Origin: Hymenopus coronatus
Lineage: Eukaryota; Arthropoda; Insecta; Mantodea; Hymenopodidae
Direction: 5' to 3'
DNA: 64,000 nt
NCBI GenBank assembly: GCA_030762935.1
Contig: CM060895.1
Span: forward strand, 78,562,001-78,626,000
The notes below the pieces were generated by a model. The model saw only the letters and a program-made list of their open reading frames with translations, searched no databases and had not been told where the DNA came from. This document shows positions 29,549 through 41,060 of the stretch, piece after piece. Each line of letters opens with the position of its first letter. The stretch's first letter is position 1. The translations under genes were made by a program, and so were the position numbers.

Positions 29549-30318
29549 AAAAAAATCTGATGTGTTCCATTCACATGACTTTCTCTATATCTCTGCAAGA
29601 AATTATTGTTAGAAAGCTTATGCTTCTATTTACTTCATGTTAATCGAGAAAAAAATGTCATAAACAGTATTATTACTTGCTTCCTTTAAGTAGAAGCGAA
29701 ATAAGGGAGTACCATAGGTTAAAGTGATAGTCAAATACTGGTTGCTATGTGACGGAAGTTCCTTTGTTTGCATGGGCAGGAGTTGACAAATTCCTGTTTG
29801 AGAAGATATAAGTTTTTGAAAGGTGAACTTAAAAACCTAACTAAAAACGATCAACTCCACGAAAAAAATTGTATAACATAAATTGTGTGTTTTAACGTGC
29901 TCTGTATTTTCTGTGTAGTAAGCTTTTGTCTATCTCTTACCGTTTAGCAGTTAAGCGAAATTCGGCAAAATTCATCCAGAATAAAGAGGTCTTCAGAGGC
30001 TATTCCCAGAAAATTCAAGATATACATTTTATTTGGTATGTAAATGTCAGTAATATACGGGATTTTAGAGCCATTTTTTAGAAAATCAAAATTTTCGAAA
30101 AAAGTTCCATGTAAAGAGTAGTTTGGGGTGGGACACACACACACACACATACACACAGACACACACACACACGGACATGTTTCTAAAAATGCTTTTTTTT
30201 GGATTCAGGGGGTCTCAAAACATATATTTCCCGTGAAATCTCGGTATCGAATTTTTGGGTACAATGCAATACCTTCTCTATACACTATGTACGTAGTACG
30301 TATAGAGAAAGTAAAAAG
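29549..30318 (-). mobile_element. R1 repeat, copy g
   Basis: Inverted R1 from AAATCTGATGTGTTCCATTC to the best-preserved palindrome of the window, CTATACACTATGTACGTAGT and TATAGAGAAAGT (30266-30312). About 100 bases before the CA tract are deleted: GTTTGGGGTGGG runs straight into (CA)n. The conserved frame is 29944-30168. Confidence 0.9.
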
Positions 30319-31498
30319 TCTAATATTTGCTGCGTCTATGCTTATCACGCAGTAACTAATGAACTAAAGGCCAGATTGTAATAATATATATTTTCTTAGC
30401 TAGAGTAAACCAGAATGCCGTTACATGCCTAATTTGAAACCTCTGCCTTTAATAAGATGGGGTCATTATATTTTAAATCACGGAAAATTCTATACTTATG
30501 AGTAGAATAGTCAATTATTGAGTTTATAACTGGGACCAAGAGATGGAAAGTATTCACAAGGAATGGAGAAATTTTAAAACAAGTTGAAATCCTGTAACTT
30601 CTATCACTCATTATCTATAACAATAAATATTCATTATTAATCCAGCTCACACTCGCGAAGCATCAGATATCATGTTAGGTCAAAGTGAACGAGTTTGCTA
30701 GGAAGTGGTTGTAATATGTGGAACACTATGCAGTGTTAAAGGAGGTTATTTAGTTTATATTTTACGTAAATATTTATAGTTATGGAAGGAGAAGGTTAGA
30801 AGTGTTTAAAACGTTTGTAAACTAAGAAGAAATGCAAAATAATAAATATAAACCGCGTTAGATTCAAGCAAAAAGAATGTTAGGAAAGGAAGAATTGAAA
30901 CACCTAAAGCTATCGGATGTTCAAAAACAGTGACGTATGTGATGTGTGAATTCTCTGGCTTTAATAACCTGAGCATAATGATTTTTAAATCGACTTATGA
31001 AAATGCTATACCTATACAGTTGAAATGTTAGGCAAAGAGAAACTTTTGTGTTATTCGGTTTATAAAGAGGACCAAAAAAGGAGAAAATGTTGATAAGGGC
31101 TGAAGAAAGTTTTTAAAGCAAGCCAGAATCCTCTACCGCCAGCCTTCATTTCATATAAAACTAAACATTCATCCATCTATTCAGCTCAGAGTCGCCAGGA
31201 AACAGGCATATAGGTAAAGTTAACGTAGGTTTGTTAGAAGTGTTTAATACAAGTGAAACATTGTGAAGTGTTAGTGTTGGTTATTTTTCCTTTTACGTAA
31301 ATATTTATATTAATGGAAAGAGAAGCTTGCAAAATACGAAATGTTTGTAAAGTAAAAAGAAACGCAAAATAATAAATCATGAAATGCGTTAGATCATTCG
31401 CCTAAAACTAGTTTTAGTAAGGTAGTAAATGAAACAGCTAAAGCTATCAAGTGTTCAGAAAGAGTAGAGTATGAGTTGAAAAAGAAACGAATGAAAGG
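30319..31498. repeat. roughly 540-bp diverged tandem repeats
   Basis: Two units (about 30420-30960 and 30990-31498) share TTCATT..TCCA..AGCTCA, TCGC, GTGAAACATTGTG/GTGGAACACTATG, TTTTACGTAAATATTTATA, ATGGAA.GAGAAG, GCAAAATAATAAAT, CGTTAGAT and AAAGCTATC. A third copy of the core lies at 34560-34790. Confidence 0.7.
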
Positions 31499-31880
31499 AC
31501 CTTAAGAACTCTATAAAAAAAAAAAAATCAAAACGTCCAAGGGGGGGGGGGGAACACGCTAGTTTAAAGCATACGCAATGGAATAGCGCTAACATGCGGC
31601 GCGTGGTCCATTCTTTGATGTTTTAAATCATTCCACCCATCTGCATATAATTTTACCAAGAGTAAACAATGATGATGCCTTAAAAATAAAATATTTATCA
31701 TTTTATATCTCTATATATTTGATATGATAGTGTTCTAAGAATTAAAACATTTAAGAACTCTATAAAAAAACAAATCAAAACGTCCAAGGGGAAAAAAAAA
31801 ACACGCTAGCTTAAAGCATACACAATGGAATAACGCTAACATGCGGCGCGTGGTCCATTCTTTGATGTTTTAAATCATTT
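31499..31880. repeat. 251-bp tandem repeat
   Basis: TTAAGAACTCTATAAAAAAA starts at 31503 and again at 31751; both continue with ATCAAAACGTCCAAGGGG, AACACGCTAG, CAATGGAATA and GCGCGTGGTCCATTCTTTGA. The first unit has a G-run (31540-31552) where the second has an A-run. A third, diverged copy is at 34822-35060. Confidence 0.85.
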
Positions 31881-32547
31881 GAGACAGTAACTTTTTTATA
31901 TTTGCCTAATTATGTAACTAAGAATAACATATAGAAATAATCTCTATTGCGCAACAATCTGTATTACCGATATTGATAATTATACTTAATTAAATAATAG
32001 CCTTTGTTTTAACCATTATTTTATTTATGAGTGTTTGTATTTTGTTAATATTTTACACGCTAAGACGACAAGGTTTGAAACGTGGTTTTAACTGTAAATG
32101 CACAGGTTTCCGTTAGCAAGACCTTGAAATATTGTGAGTTGAGCTTTCAAAACGAAACATTCTAAAAAGGTTACTGCCCATGTCATTTGTATAACGTTGA
32201 GTGACTTTAAGGAATAGAGGCAAGTACATGCAACCAATAGCAAGAAGGGACGCTATTTATACAGAAAGGAAGCTAAGTTTAAAATGACAACCGTTTTGGG
32301 CAGTTCTTCATCAGATTCCATGGGCGACACTATGTCGGTCGCTGAAGCAAAATCGCGCCACATTGTACACCGCGGTTGAAACAAAGAATTCATGGTTTTG
32401 CTTTCCCTAGATTTATAATCATCACCCACATGTTTGCAGGTGTCATTTGGTTGTCAACGGTTAGGGTTTATACAGTGTAATATTACACCATGTAATTTTC
32501 TTCAATAATGTTTTCGAACCAGTGATTAATGTTATTTTTCTTCACTA

Positions 32548-32581
<34 letters not shown>

Positions 32582-32800
32582 TTCCTTCTGTACCACGCCC
32601 TGTACCGAGTAATGCATGTTCGCCGATGAAGAGGAACCACCTGAGCTAAAACCGGAGCAACAAAGACATCAAAAGGTAGGGAAATGTCACTAGGTTCCAC
32701 CCTAACCGGACCAACTGATCCACACAATAACGCCGATGCTACTTTGTCATCTACCATTTAAGATAATATTCTGGACAAAGTAACCAATTAGCAGTTGCAC
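31881..32800. mobile_element. about 920-bp insertion of unknown class
   Basis: The second 251-bp unit stops after TTTTAAATCATT and resumes at 32801 with ATTCCACCCATCTGAATATA, as the first unit does without a break. The insert holds a T-run at 32550-32579 and GC-richer DNA (32580-32790). The border word ATT is all that might be a target duplication. No coding frame recognised. Confidence 0.5.
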
Positions 32801-33894
32801 ATTCCACCCATCTGAATATAATTTTATCAAGAGTAAACAATGATGATGCCTTAAAAATAAAATATTTATTATTTTATATCTCTATATATTTGATATGATG
32901 GTGTTCTAAGAATTAAAACATTTATCATTTTATATTCCCATATTTGATATCTTTTTGTCAACATAAACGTATTTGGAACTACTAAAACTGTGAACAGAAG
33001 AGATAAAATGCAGGTGAAACATAAATGGTTGATTAGAGCCTTAAATAGCAGTGCAGATGCTTCACTGTTAGGTGACGTATACCTCACAAGATGACATTGA
33101 ATTTGTAAACCTATCGCAGCTAAACGCCAACGTTCTAACTACATATAGGATTATACTTGCAAATAGACGTGACCACTGTCAACATCATACGCAGTGTCGT
33201 GAATTGATGCTGAGGTCGGCCGGCAATGTTGCTAGCTATCGCTTGAGTTCTCCGCCTCTTTGCCCCCCCTTCTTTTATGCAAGCATAATATCTTTATGGC
33301 AACAATAAGACTGAAACGCATCTTAGGTAGTTCGCTAAAAGCCAGAGGGTTAGGGGGAGATTTTAAAGGTTTCTTTTCCGAATCGTGATGGTTTACCGAG
33401 AACACCTTCCCTCTCTTTCTCTAGACAACCACTTGCCAGCTGGTGCTAAGGCTACGTCCTTCTAAACGCAAAGAAATCAATTAAACGTGCTCACCAAGTT
33501 GTTATTATTCTTTATTTTTGTTGTCTTGGAATCGGATATTGCAACAAAAATTGATGTTATTAATATAAGTTGATTTAAATATAAATGTGGTACAGTGTAA
33601 AATATATTAGAATGTCATATTTGTTCATTAAACAAAATTAAGTTTTATGTAATTGAAAACTGCCCTTTTGAAACTCTAATCATCTGTGTTGTCGGTTGAT
33701 TTAGAACCTGAGTAAAACATACGGTTGGATTGCACTAGGTTATCTAGCTCAAAGAAAACCTTATCGATGATAGCAAGTCTTACGAATTTCTCCTGAGAGC
33801 TTGAGTAAATAAGTAGCCATTAATTATAATACGCGGTTCACACGTTTCAACACAAATAAAGATAATTCTAAGCACACACACACACACACACACA

Positions 33895-33936
<42 letters not shown>

Positions 33937-34018
33937 TGACTGCACTGGATTCATTGCCACTCACGCTGGAGCTTCCTTGTTCAACTTCTACTCTTCCTTG
34001 CAACTTAGCTCCCGTCGT
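32801..34018 (+). other. 5' flank of tRNA-Gly unit
   Basis: Resumed repeat, then a long flank also present at 34990-35930: CTTAAATAGCAGTGCAGATG, TTTCTTTTCCGAATCGTGAT, ACCAAGTTGTTATTATTC, GTACAGTGTAAAATA, TTGGATTGCACTAGGTTAT. A (CA)n tract lies at 33871-33933. No gene. Confidence 0.65.
33871..33933. repeat. (CA)n microsatellite
   Basis: CA tract with one CT break. The sister unit has only ACACACACTGG here. Confidence 0.95.
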
Positions 34019-34090
34019 GCGATGGTGGTGTAATGGTCAGCATAGTTGCTTTCCAAGCAGTTGATCCGGGTTCGATTCCCGGCCATCGCA
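34019..34090 (+). tRNA. tRNA-Gly (UCC), U32 variant
   Basis: One change from the consensus: position 32, the first base of the anticodon loop, is T (loop TTTCCAA). Anticodon UCC, all stems and both boxes are intact. A TTTT run follows the discriminator base. Likely functional. Confidence 0.93.
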
Positions 34091-34435
34091 CTTGAAATTT
34101 TATTTCGTCCCATCCTATCCGTGACCAATAAGTTTGCATCCTTATCAAGTTTCTCCCACTTTCAGGCAAGTATTTCTCTCATATATACATTTAGAATTTC
34201 ACGGCCGGCGTTAATCCAATGAAAAGTAGATTCCGAGCTTGTAGGCCATAGTGGAGTCAATGCGGTCCTATCTGACGTTTCGCCCAGAGCCCCGTTGGGC
34301 ATCTTCAGAAAATGTGACTCTTAGCTGGCTGTAAATAGTTACTTTTTATTTTTCTTATGCTGTGGCTTGGAGCCGAAAGACCTTGTAGGTTGCATTTGTA
34401 AACTGGTTCAACGTTAAGGGATTAAATGGGATATA
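34091..34435 (+). other. 3' flank with a short insert
   Basis: The flank GTCCCATCCTATCCGTGACC, CTCCCACTTTCAGGCAAG is broken at about 34184 and resumes at about 34366 with GTGGCTTGGAGCCGAAAGAC. The insert has CACGGCCGGCGTTAATCC and GACGTTTCGCCCAGAGC..GGGCATCTTCAG, a short dispersed repeat of unknown class. Confidence 0.55.
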
Positions 34436-34540
34436 CGAGTAATCATAGGTGTACACGACTTTTAGTAATAAAATAATTGTCTTCTACAAACTTGTCTTTT
34501 ATTTATAGCCTATCGTAAGTTGAAAAAAAGACGGCCCTCG
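34436..34540 (+). mobile_element. mariner right-end fragment
   Basis: AGTAATAAAATAATTG, AACTTGTCTTTTATTTATAG and GGCCCTCG before TA match the last 100 bases of the mariner at 18433-19140. Only this end is present. Confidence 0.85.
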
Positions 34541-35932
34541 TACAAATAAATATTCATCCATCCATTTTACTCGGAGTCGTCAGGAAGCAAGCATATAGAG
34601 TTCTACGGTAAAATTAACGTGAGTTTGTTGGAAGGTGTTTATAGCATGTGTAACATTGTGAAGTGTTAAAGTCGGTTATTTTGTATTTTACATAACTATT
34701 TTTATTAATAGAAGGAAACGAAATTATTGTTAATAAAGGAATTAAAACAAACAGATAAAGATACCAGGTGTTCATAAACAATATCGTATGAGATGAACGT
34801 ACGAAAGGCCTATTCAGGACACCATAAAAAGAAATCAAAACGGGCAAAGGGGGGAAAATACACGCGCTAGTTTAAAGCAAACACAATGGAATAGCGCACA
34901 CACGCAGCACATCGTTCATTCTGTGATGTTTTAAAACATTTCACCCTTCTGAATATAATTTCGACAATAGAACAATGATGATAACCTAAAAATTATAATA
35001 TTTATCATTTTATATCTCTGTACATATTTAATATAATATGCTCTAAAATTAAAGCATTTACATTTCATATCTCCGTATTTGATATTTTATGCCCACAAAA
35101 ATGTATTTCGAAGTACTAAAACTATCAAAGAAGAAACAAAGTGCAGGTGAAATTAAATGCCTGACTACAGCCTTAAATAGCAGTGCAGATGCTTCACTGT
35201 TTGGTAAAGTATACTTCACAAGATGACTTTGAACTTGTAGATCTATCGCAGGTAAACGTACGTATAGTACATGTAATAATATGCCCCGTTTTAGGCTGAA
35301 AGCCTAAGTTTCTAAGGTTGACTAAAAGTCAGGGTTGGGTGGAGATTTTAAAGGTTTCTTTCCGAATCGTGATGGTTGATGCCGACAGCACCTTCCCTCT
35401 CCAGCCAGCTGGGATAAGTCTACATCCTAGTAAAAGTAGGGAAAACAATTAAAAGTGCCCACCAAGTTGTTATTATTCATTATTTTTATTGCTTTGTAAT
35501 CGGATATTGCAACAAAAATTTATGTTACTAATATAAGTTGACTTAAATATAAATATGGTACAGTGTAAAATACATTAGAATGACATTTTGGTTCATAAAC
35601 AAAATGATATTTTATGTAATTGAAATGTTCCTTTTTACAACTCTATAAGTTTTGTCACTTGATAATAGAACCTGGGTAAGCCATGCGGTTGGATTGCGCA
35701 AGGTTATGTAGCATAAAGAAAACCTTGACAGTGGTAGCAAATTTCACCAATTTCTCCTGAGAGCTTGAGTAATTAAGTAGCCGTTATTTATAGCACATGG
35801 TTCACACGTTTCTAGACAAATAAAGAGAAACTTTCTAAGCATACACACACTGGCTACACTGGGTTCATTGCAACTCATGCTGGAGTTTCACTATCCATTT
35901 TCTACCCTTCCTTGTAGCCTAGTTCCCAACGT
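34541..35932 (+). other. 5' flank of tRNA unit, second copy of the 30-34 kb block
   Basis: A diverged duplicate of the repeats and flank at 31180-34018 in the same order but shorter: GGAGTCGTCAGGAAGCAAGC, AATCAAAACGGGCAAAGGGG, CTTAAATAGCAGTGCAGATG, TTTCTTTCCGAATCGTGATG, ACCAAGTTGTTATTATTC, CACGTTTCTAGACAAATAAA. It lacks the 920-bp insert and the long CA tract. No gene. Confidence 0.7.
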
Positions 35933-36003
35933 GCGATGGTGGTGTAATGGTCAGCATAGTTGCCTTCCAAGCAGTTGACCCGGTTTGATTCCCGGCCATC
36001 GCA
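35933..36003 (+). tRNA. tRNA-Gly (UCC), damaged T-arm
   Basis: Only 71 nt: one base of the T-stem is lost, and the T-loop has a C-to-T change, so the B box reads GGTTTGATTCC. The 5' T-stem strand ACCCGG no longer pairs in register with CCCGG. Acceptor, D and anticodon arms (UCC) are intact. Probably a pseudogene in the making. Confidence 0.75.
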
Positions 36004-36361
36004 CTCGAATTTTTATTCTCTTCCGTCTTGTCCGTATCCTGTAAGTTCACATCAGTGGCTTTCTATCAAGTTTCTCCAAACTTTCAGGGCATATTACTCT
36101 CATTTGCGGCTTGGAGTCAAATGAGCTTGTATGCTGCGATATACTAGAATCTTGCAGCGCATCTCATGAGGATTCTCAGCTGTTTTTAGTTTCGTCGTTG
36201 CACTTATTGACACTACAAATTTTGATCACGTATGGCTCGTGATTATGATTTTACCTAATTAAGTATAATGATATACTTTAAAGTCTATAGAGTGTTAAAA
36301 CGTTAGAAACTAAGCAATATAAGATGCGGCAGCGGCATTGCATTTTTCAACTGGTTCTAAT
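36004..36361 (+). other. 3' flank of tRNA-Gly unit
   Basis: Conserved to about 36135 (TTCCGTCTTGTCCGTATCC, TTTCTCCAAACTTTCAGGG, GCGGCTTGGAGTCAAATGAG), then unassigned DNA. Confidence 0.6.
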
Positions 36362-37038
36362 TATAAAAAATATGATGTGTTACAATCACATGACTTTCTC
36401 TAGCTGCTCTACAAATAAACTGCTTGTAAAAGATTGTTCTTCTTTCTATACCATGCTAATCGAGATAAACATTAGCAGAATGTTCTTTATGAGTAGAAGG
36501 AAACTAAAGAAATGCGCTATGCTGAAGTGTCGTTATGTCATTGACATTGCAAATCGCTTCTTTGCTTGGCCAGGAGAAGAACAAAATAAAAGTGTATATT
36601 TCCTGTACAAATATTTCATTCAGAATCAAGAGATTTTCAGGAGGTATCTCCAGAAAATTCAAGATATACATGTTATTTAGGATGTAAATATCTAATATAC
36701 GGAATTTTAATGAAAATCGTTAGAGCCATTTTTAAGAAAATCAATTTCTTTCCAAGTAAGGGGTAGTTTGTTGTAGAGAATTTTTTTTAAAGTTTTTTCT
36801 TCGTGTAGCATCTATGGAAGATATTAAACCTAATACCAAGTTTGGTATTAAATGGTCTTTTCGTTTTTGAGCTTTGCTGTCCACAGTCTATGCTATCCAC
36901 ACACACACACACACACGCACTGGATTCAGGGGGACCCAAAATATATATTTCCTGTGAAACATCGGTATCGAATTTTTGGGTGCATTACAATACCTTCTTT
37001 ATACAGTATGTACATAGTGCGTATAGAGAAAGTAAAAA
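36362..37038 (-). mobile_element. R1 repeat, copy h
   Basis: Inverted R1 with far end ATGATGTGTTACAATCACAT, conserved core CTCCAGAAAATTCAAGATAT, a short CA tract (36898-36917) and palindromic end CAGTATGTACATAGTGCGTA. Part of the middle is deleted. Confidence 0.88.
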
Positions 37039-37232
37039 GCATTACCCTTACTGAATATAGGCGAAGTATTGACAGTAGAATAGCTTTGTAGTTGCAATAC
37101 CTCAACTCATATTATTAAGTACTTGCGAATTTAAGTGGACATTAAGCTGTTCTCTGAAGGGAGACATACCATCGGTTTCAACAACACTTTAATTAGTTGA
37201 AGTGTTGAATGCCATATCAACATGTTGTCACA
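37039..37232. other. unassigned DNA
   Basis: Nothing recognised. Confidence 0.4.
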
Positions 37233-37450
37233 GTAGCTCAATGGTTAGGGCAACCGCACTAAGAGCGGTTCAAAATCCGGCTGAGGCATCGCTTTTTTCT
37301 GCTGGTTCTAATATTAAAGTCGACTAAGGTTATCGTAGGATGGTACACGACTATATGAAAGGGATGTCAAGCAGAACATTACAGGAGTAAATCAGAACGG
37401 CTCCGGGGGTAATATTTCCGTGCCGTGGCACTACCTTAATAAAGTAAACA
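37233..37450 (+). mobile_element. tRNA-derived SINE-like sequence
   Basis: GTAGCTCAATGGTTAGGGCA is a tRNA 5' half with A box; the region GCGGTTCAAAATCCGG stands at the place of the B box. The trailing 150 bases end with CACTACCTTAATAAAGTAAA. Single copy in the window; a SINE is the likeliest reading. Confidence 0.55.
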
Positions 37451-37705
37451 AATACACAAGATGACAGTTTGCAATCGTGTACGATTATATCCAGAATGCA
37501 GTAACGCTCATTATTCTACAAGGCGCATGAAACAGCTTGTCTGACAATCGAAATATATAGAAACTGAAGGAGTTGCAAGGATGCACTATTACGTTACTAC
37601 TCTTTGGATACATCCCACTCCTGCCAGGTACAGCGTCATAGCAGTCTGGAATTTCAGTCTTGACACTAGTGGGGAATGGGACAACAGGAGAACCCACATT
37701 TGTGC
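37451..37705. other. unassigned DNA
   Basis: Nothing recognised. Confidence 0.35.
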
Positions 37706-37923
37706 CAGTTAGAAGCCATCACATACTATCGTTGGCAGCCAATCAAAAGAACCAATATTATTGTACACTTATAAGGTAAAGTATGCTACTCAGAGAGGTG
37801 AAAAATAAGATTCTCAGTTAGAAGCCATCACATACTATCGTTGGCAGCCAATCAAAAGAACCAATATTATTGTACACTTATAAGGTAAAGTATGCTACTC
37901 AGAGAGGTGAAAAATAAGATTCT
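37706..37923. repeat. exact 109-bp tandem duplication
   Basis: CAGTTAGAAGCCATCACATA starts at 37706 and 37815, and I find no difference between the two 109-base units. Perfect identity means a very recent event or an assembly artefact. Confidence 0.9.
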
Positions 37924-37950
37924 CATCAGCAGTTTGCATGTGAAATAGAA

Positions 37951-38812
37951 AAAACTCTGATGTGATCCATCTCTGCAACAACTTATCGTTAAAAAGCTAA
38001 TGCTTCTATTTACTTCATGCTAATCGAGAAAATGTTAGCAGAAATAGTCATTGCTTGCCTTCTTGTAAGTAGAAGCGAAATAAGGGAGTACCATAGGCTA
38101 ACGTGATAGCCAAAAGCTGGTTGCTATGTGACTGAAGTTCCTTTGTTTGTCTGGACACGAGCTTACAAATTCTTGTATGAGAAAAGTATGTTTTTTAAAG
38201 CTGAAACCAAAAACAAGGATAATCTCAAAAACGATCAACTCCACGAAAAAAAATTATATAACATAAATTGTGTGTTTTAATGTGCTGTACATTTGTTGTG
38301 TAGTAAGTTTTTGTCTATCTCTTACGGTTTAGCAATTATGCAAAATTCCGTAAAATTCATCCAGAATAAAGTAGTCTTCAGAGGCAATTCTCAGAAAATT
38401 CAAGATATACATATTATTTGTCAGGTAAATATCTTTAATATACGATAATATAATCAAAATCGTTAGAGCCATTTTTGAGAAAATAAAATGTTTTTGAAAC
38501 AGTTTTCCATGTAAAGGGTAGTTTGGGGTGGGGGGATTTTTCTCAAAATCTTCGTGTCGCATCCCTGGAATATGTTAAACTTAAATACCAAGTTTGATAT
38601 TTTACCGACTTTTCGTTTTTGAGTTATCGTGTTCAAGGGCACACGGATACACACACTCACACAGATCTTTTTGTGAAAATGACTTTTTTGGATACAGGGG
38701 GCCCTAAAAATATATTTTCGGTGAAATCTCGGTTTCGAATTTTTGGGTGGAGTGCAATACCTTCTCTAAACACTATGTACATAGTACGCGAAGAGAACGT
38801 AAAAATCTGAGC
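37951..38812 (-). mobile_element. R1 repeat, copy i
   Basis: A nearly full inverted R1: from AACTCTGATGTGATCCATC through CAATTATGCAAAATTCCGTA, GTTTGGGGTGGGGGGATTTT, CTTCGTGTCGCATCCCTGG to the palindrome ACACTATGTACATAGTACG. The conserved frame at 38329-38562 has 77 codons. About 25 bases are missing at the far end. Confidence 0.9.
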
Positions 38813-39788
38813 TATTAAATCATGTTCTTCATTCATTTTCTATTTTAGTATACAATATTAAATTAATCAGCGTTTTCCAAAAATACTGCCTGCACTATCC
38901 GTAGACGGTTGAAACAGAAGTGTAACCAAATTTGAGGGCAAGCGTGTCCATATGTGTGGTGTTCTGTTTTCTTTAAGAAACAAGATGAAAATCAGTTCTG
39001 ATTTACTTTCTTTGTTCTTTCTTTCTTTCTTTCCTTCTCTGGTTATCCTCCTTGTATGTAAGAACGTATACCCCCTCCACAGCGCAGCATTTATAGTTTG
39101 TCCAAATTTATAACATCGCATCTCCATTCCAACATCAATGCTGACAGTATAAATTAGGGTACCCTCTCTTCGGTCCAGTCTGACCTCTCCTTTTCATAAA
39201 CGTGCCTTAGAAACTTGCAAAACGCGTGGTTTTATTATCTCACTAATATCATTGCATCGGAGGAGTAGAGTGGATTTGTTAAGCAAAGAATTACTTCTTA
39301 GAAATACGTTTATTAAGCTTCTGGACAGAAAGTACAAGCCAGCGCCTGGAGTCAGACGCCTGTTGAGGAGGGAAGCCAGACTGATGCCTGGTATACAAGT
39401 GAAGTAGTAGGTGATATAAAATCATGGTAAAACGGATAACAGGAATGATGATTATGGAGCAATTGTTGTTATAAATGGCGGGGGAAACTGGAGAATTCAG
39501 AGTAAACCCAACTAGAAGGCGCTTTGACCACCACAAATTTCACATGTGGTCTCCTGGGATATTTCTCCACTAAGTATAAAATTTCGTACATAATCCTTTG
39601 AAGGTAAGGTGAAAGTGAATTGCACTAGAAGAGTTATTCCTGATCTGCAATTAAATATTCTGCGTTGGAAAATTCAAAATGGACTTTCACTCGAAAAACA
39701 AATGAATGTCTCAAAGTGAAGTCCAAAATGCTTTATAATGGTTTCCATCCGTTCTGTTTGGTGGTGATGACCACTGTGCAAGATGCGG
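38813..39788. other. unassigned DNA
   Basis: AT-rich, short frames only, with no domain recognised. 39010-39040 is a CTTT-rich tract. Confidence 0.4.
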
Positions 39789-40283
39789 CGGCAAAATATA
39801 TATGAAATAAATTGTATGTTTTAACGAGATCTACATTTTGTGCAGTAAGTTTTTGTCTTTCTATTATGGTTTGCCAGTTATGCAAATATCTCCAGAATTA
39901 AGAGTTCTTCAGAAGCTATTCTCAAAACATTCAAGATATACATTTTATTTTCTATGTAAATACTTGTAATATCGTACTTAATAAAAATCTTTGGTATCCT
40001 TTTAGAGAAAACCAAAAGCTTGCAAAATGTTTCTAGTTACAGAGTATTTGAATTTGGGGTGGGGGATTTTCTTGAAAATCTGCGTGTCATATCCTTGAAA
40101 GTTACCAATATTGGTTTTAACGGATTTTTCGTTTCTGAGCTATGCTATTTATAGACACACATACACACGGAACTTTTTCTATTTTTTTTTTTGTTTTGGT
40201 TTCAGGGGTCCCCAATTCATGTATTTCAGGTGATAACTCAGTATAGAATTTTTGGGCGAAATTGAATACCTTCTTTGCTTTAG
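39789..40283 (-). mobile_element. R1 repeat, copy j (truncated)
   Basis: Inverted R1 lacking the far end and the palindrome: TAAATTGTATGTTTTAACGA, AAACATTCAAGATATACATT, GGGGTGGGGGATTTTCTTGA, GGTTTCAGGGGTCCCC, GAATACCTTC. Confidence 0.85.
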
Positions 40284-40360
40284 ACAAACATGGCGACTAG
40301 ACTGTACTACCCAATCTAACGAAAAGAAAACTCGACTGTAGGATGCTTTATGATTTTCCA
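40284..40360. repeat. short repeat shared with 42117-42200
   Basis: GACAAACATGGCGACTAGAC..TACTACCC and the following CTTTATGATTTT match GACAAACATGGAGGCTGGAC..CACTGCCC and TTAACGATTTTT at 42117. It directly abuts the truncated tRNA at 40361. Confidence 0.55.
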
Positions 40361-40411
40361 GCATAGTTGCCTTCCCAATAGTTGATTCGGATTCGACTCC
40401 TGGACATCGCA
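40361..40411 (+). pseudogene. tRNA-Gly truncated in the D-arm
   Basis: Starts at AGCATAG of the D-arm (with GC of the join) and keeps the anticodon arm (loop CTTCCCA, UCC), a damaged T-arm (ATTCGGATTCGACTCCTGG) and the 3' acceptor strand. The first 20-21 nt are gone. Confidence 0.88.
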
Positions 40412-41060
40412 CTTGCTTTTTTTATACCGTTCCATCCTGTCCGTGAACAGGGAATTTATACCAATAGCTTACTATAGAGTTACTATAACTTACTATAGCG
40501 TGGTTATATAGAGCTTTAGGCATTACTTACATCTGTGGCTTCATTCTTTTTTTTTTTTTTTTTTTTTCCTCTTCTTCATTCGGCTATGTACAGAAAATTT
40601 TAGTATCGCTTACATCATTTTGTGTTGTATTTTGTTTTAATTAATTCTCCTAACACTGAACATGTTATCCACTCTAATGTTTATAATTAAGGAAAATTAC
40701 TTCTGAACTTTTTGATAAGTTTTGAAGAAGACAGGTTTAGTATAGGGACACCAGAATTACAACCAACAATGAATACCAATGACGTCATTAACAAAGGTTC
40801 AAGCGAACAAAATATATAATTTCCATACGCCAGCTACTCAGTCTTCTCTCTCTCGTATTTATGTGTATGTTATAGTCTCCTTATTCTTACACAAATTACT
40901 ATTAAATAGATCAGAGTATTCTTTGGTCAGAATTTTTTTAGATATTCTAAAGGACACCGAACCAACGCGGTTATTGTATCTACTATTAGCGCACGTTTTC
41001 TTGAGCGCTCGGCTTCTGTCTTATTCGGCAGGTTTCGCACAGTTGTCAGCTTTCATATTT
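40412..41060 (+). other. 3' flank of tRNA unit
   Basis: CCGTTCCATCCTGTCCGTGA, GGCTTCATTC, a T-run (40547-40567), TCTTCTTCATTCGGCTATGT, CATTTTGTGTTGTATTTTG: the same order as after the tRNAs at 43582 and 48632 (B-type flank). 40760-41060 is unassigned. Confidence 0.6.

Noticed and set aside
37233..37310. Possible tRNA gene on the plus strand
   Set aside because: Only the A-box half is convincing; the T-arm is missing and no acceptor pairing exists.
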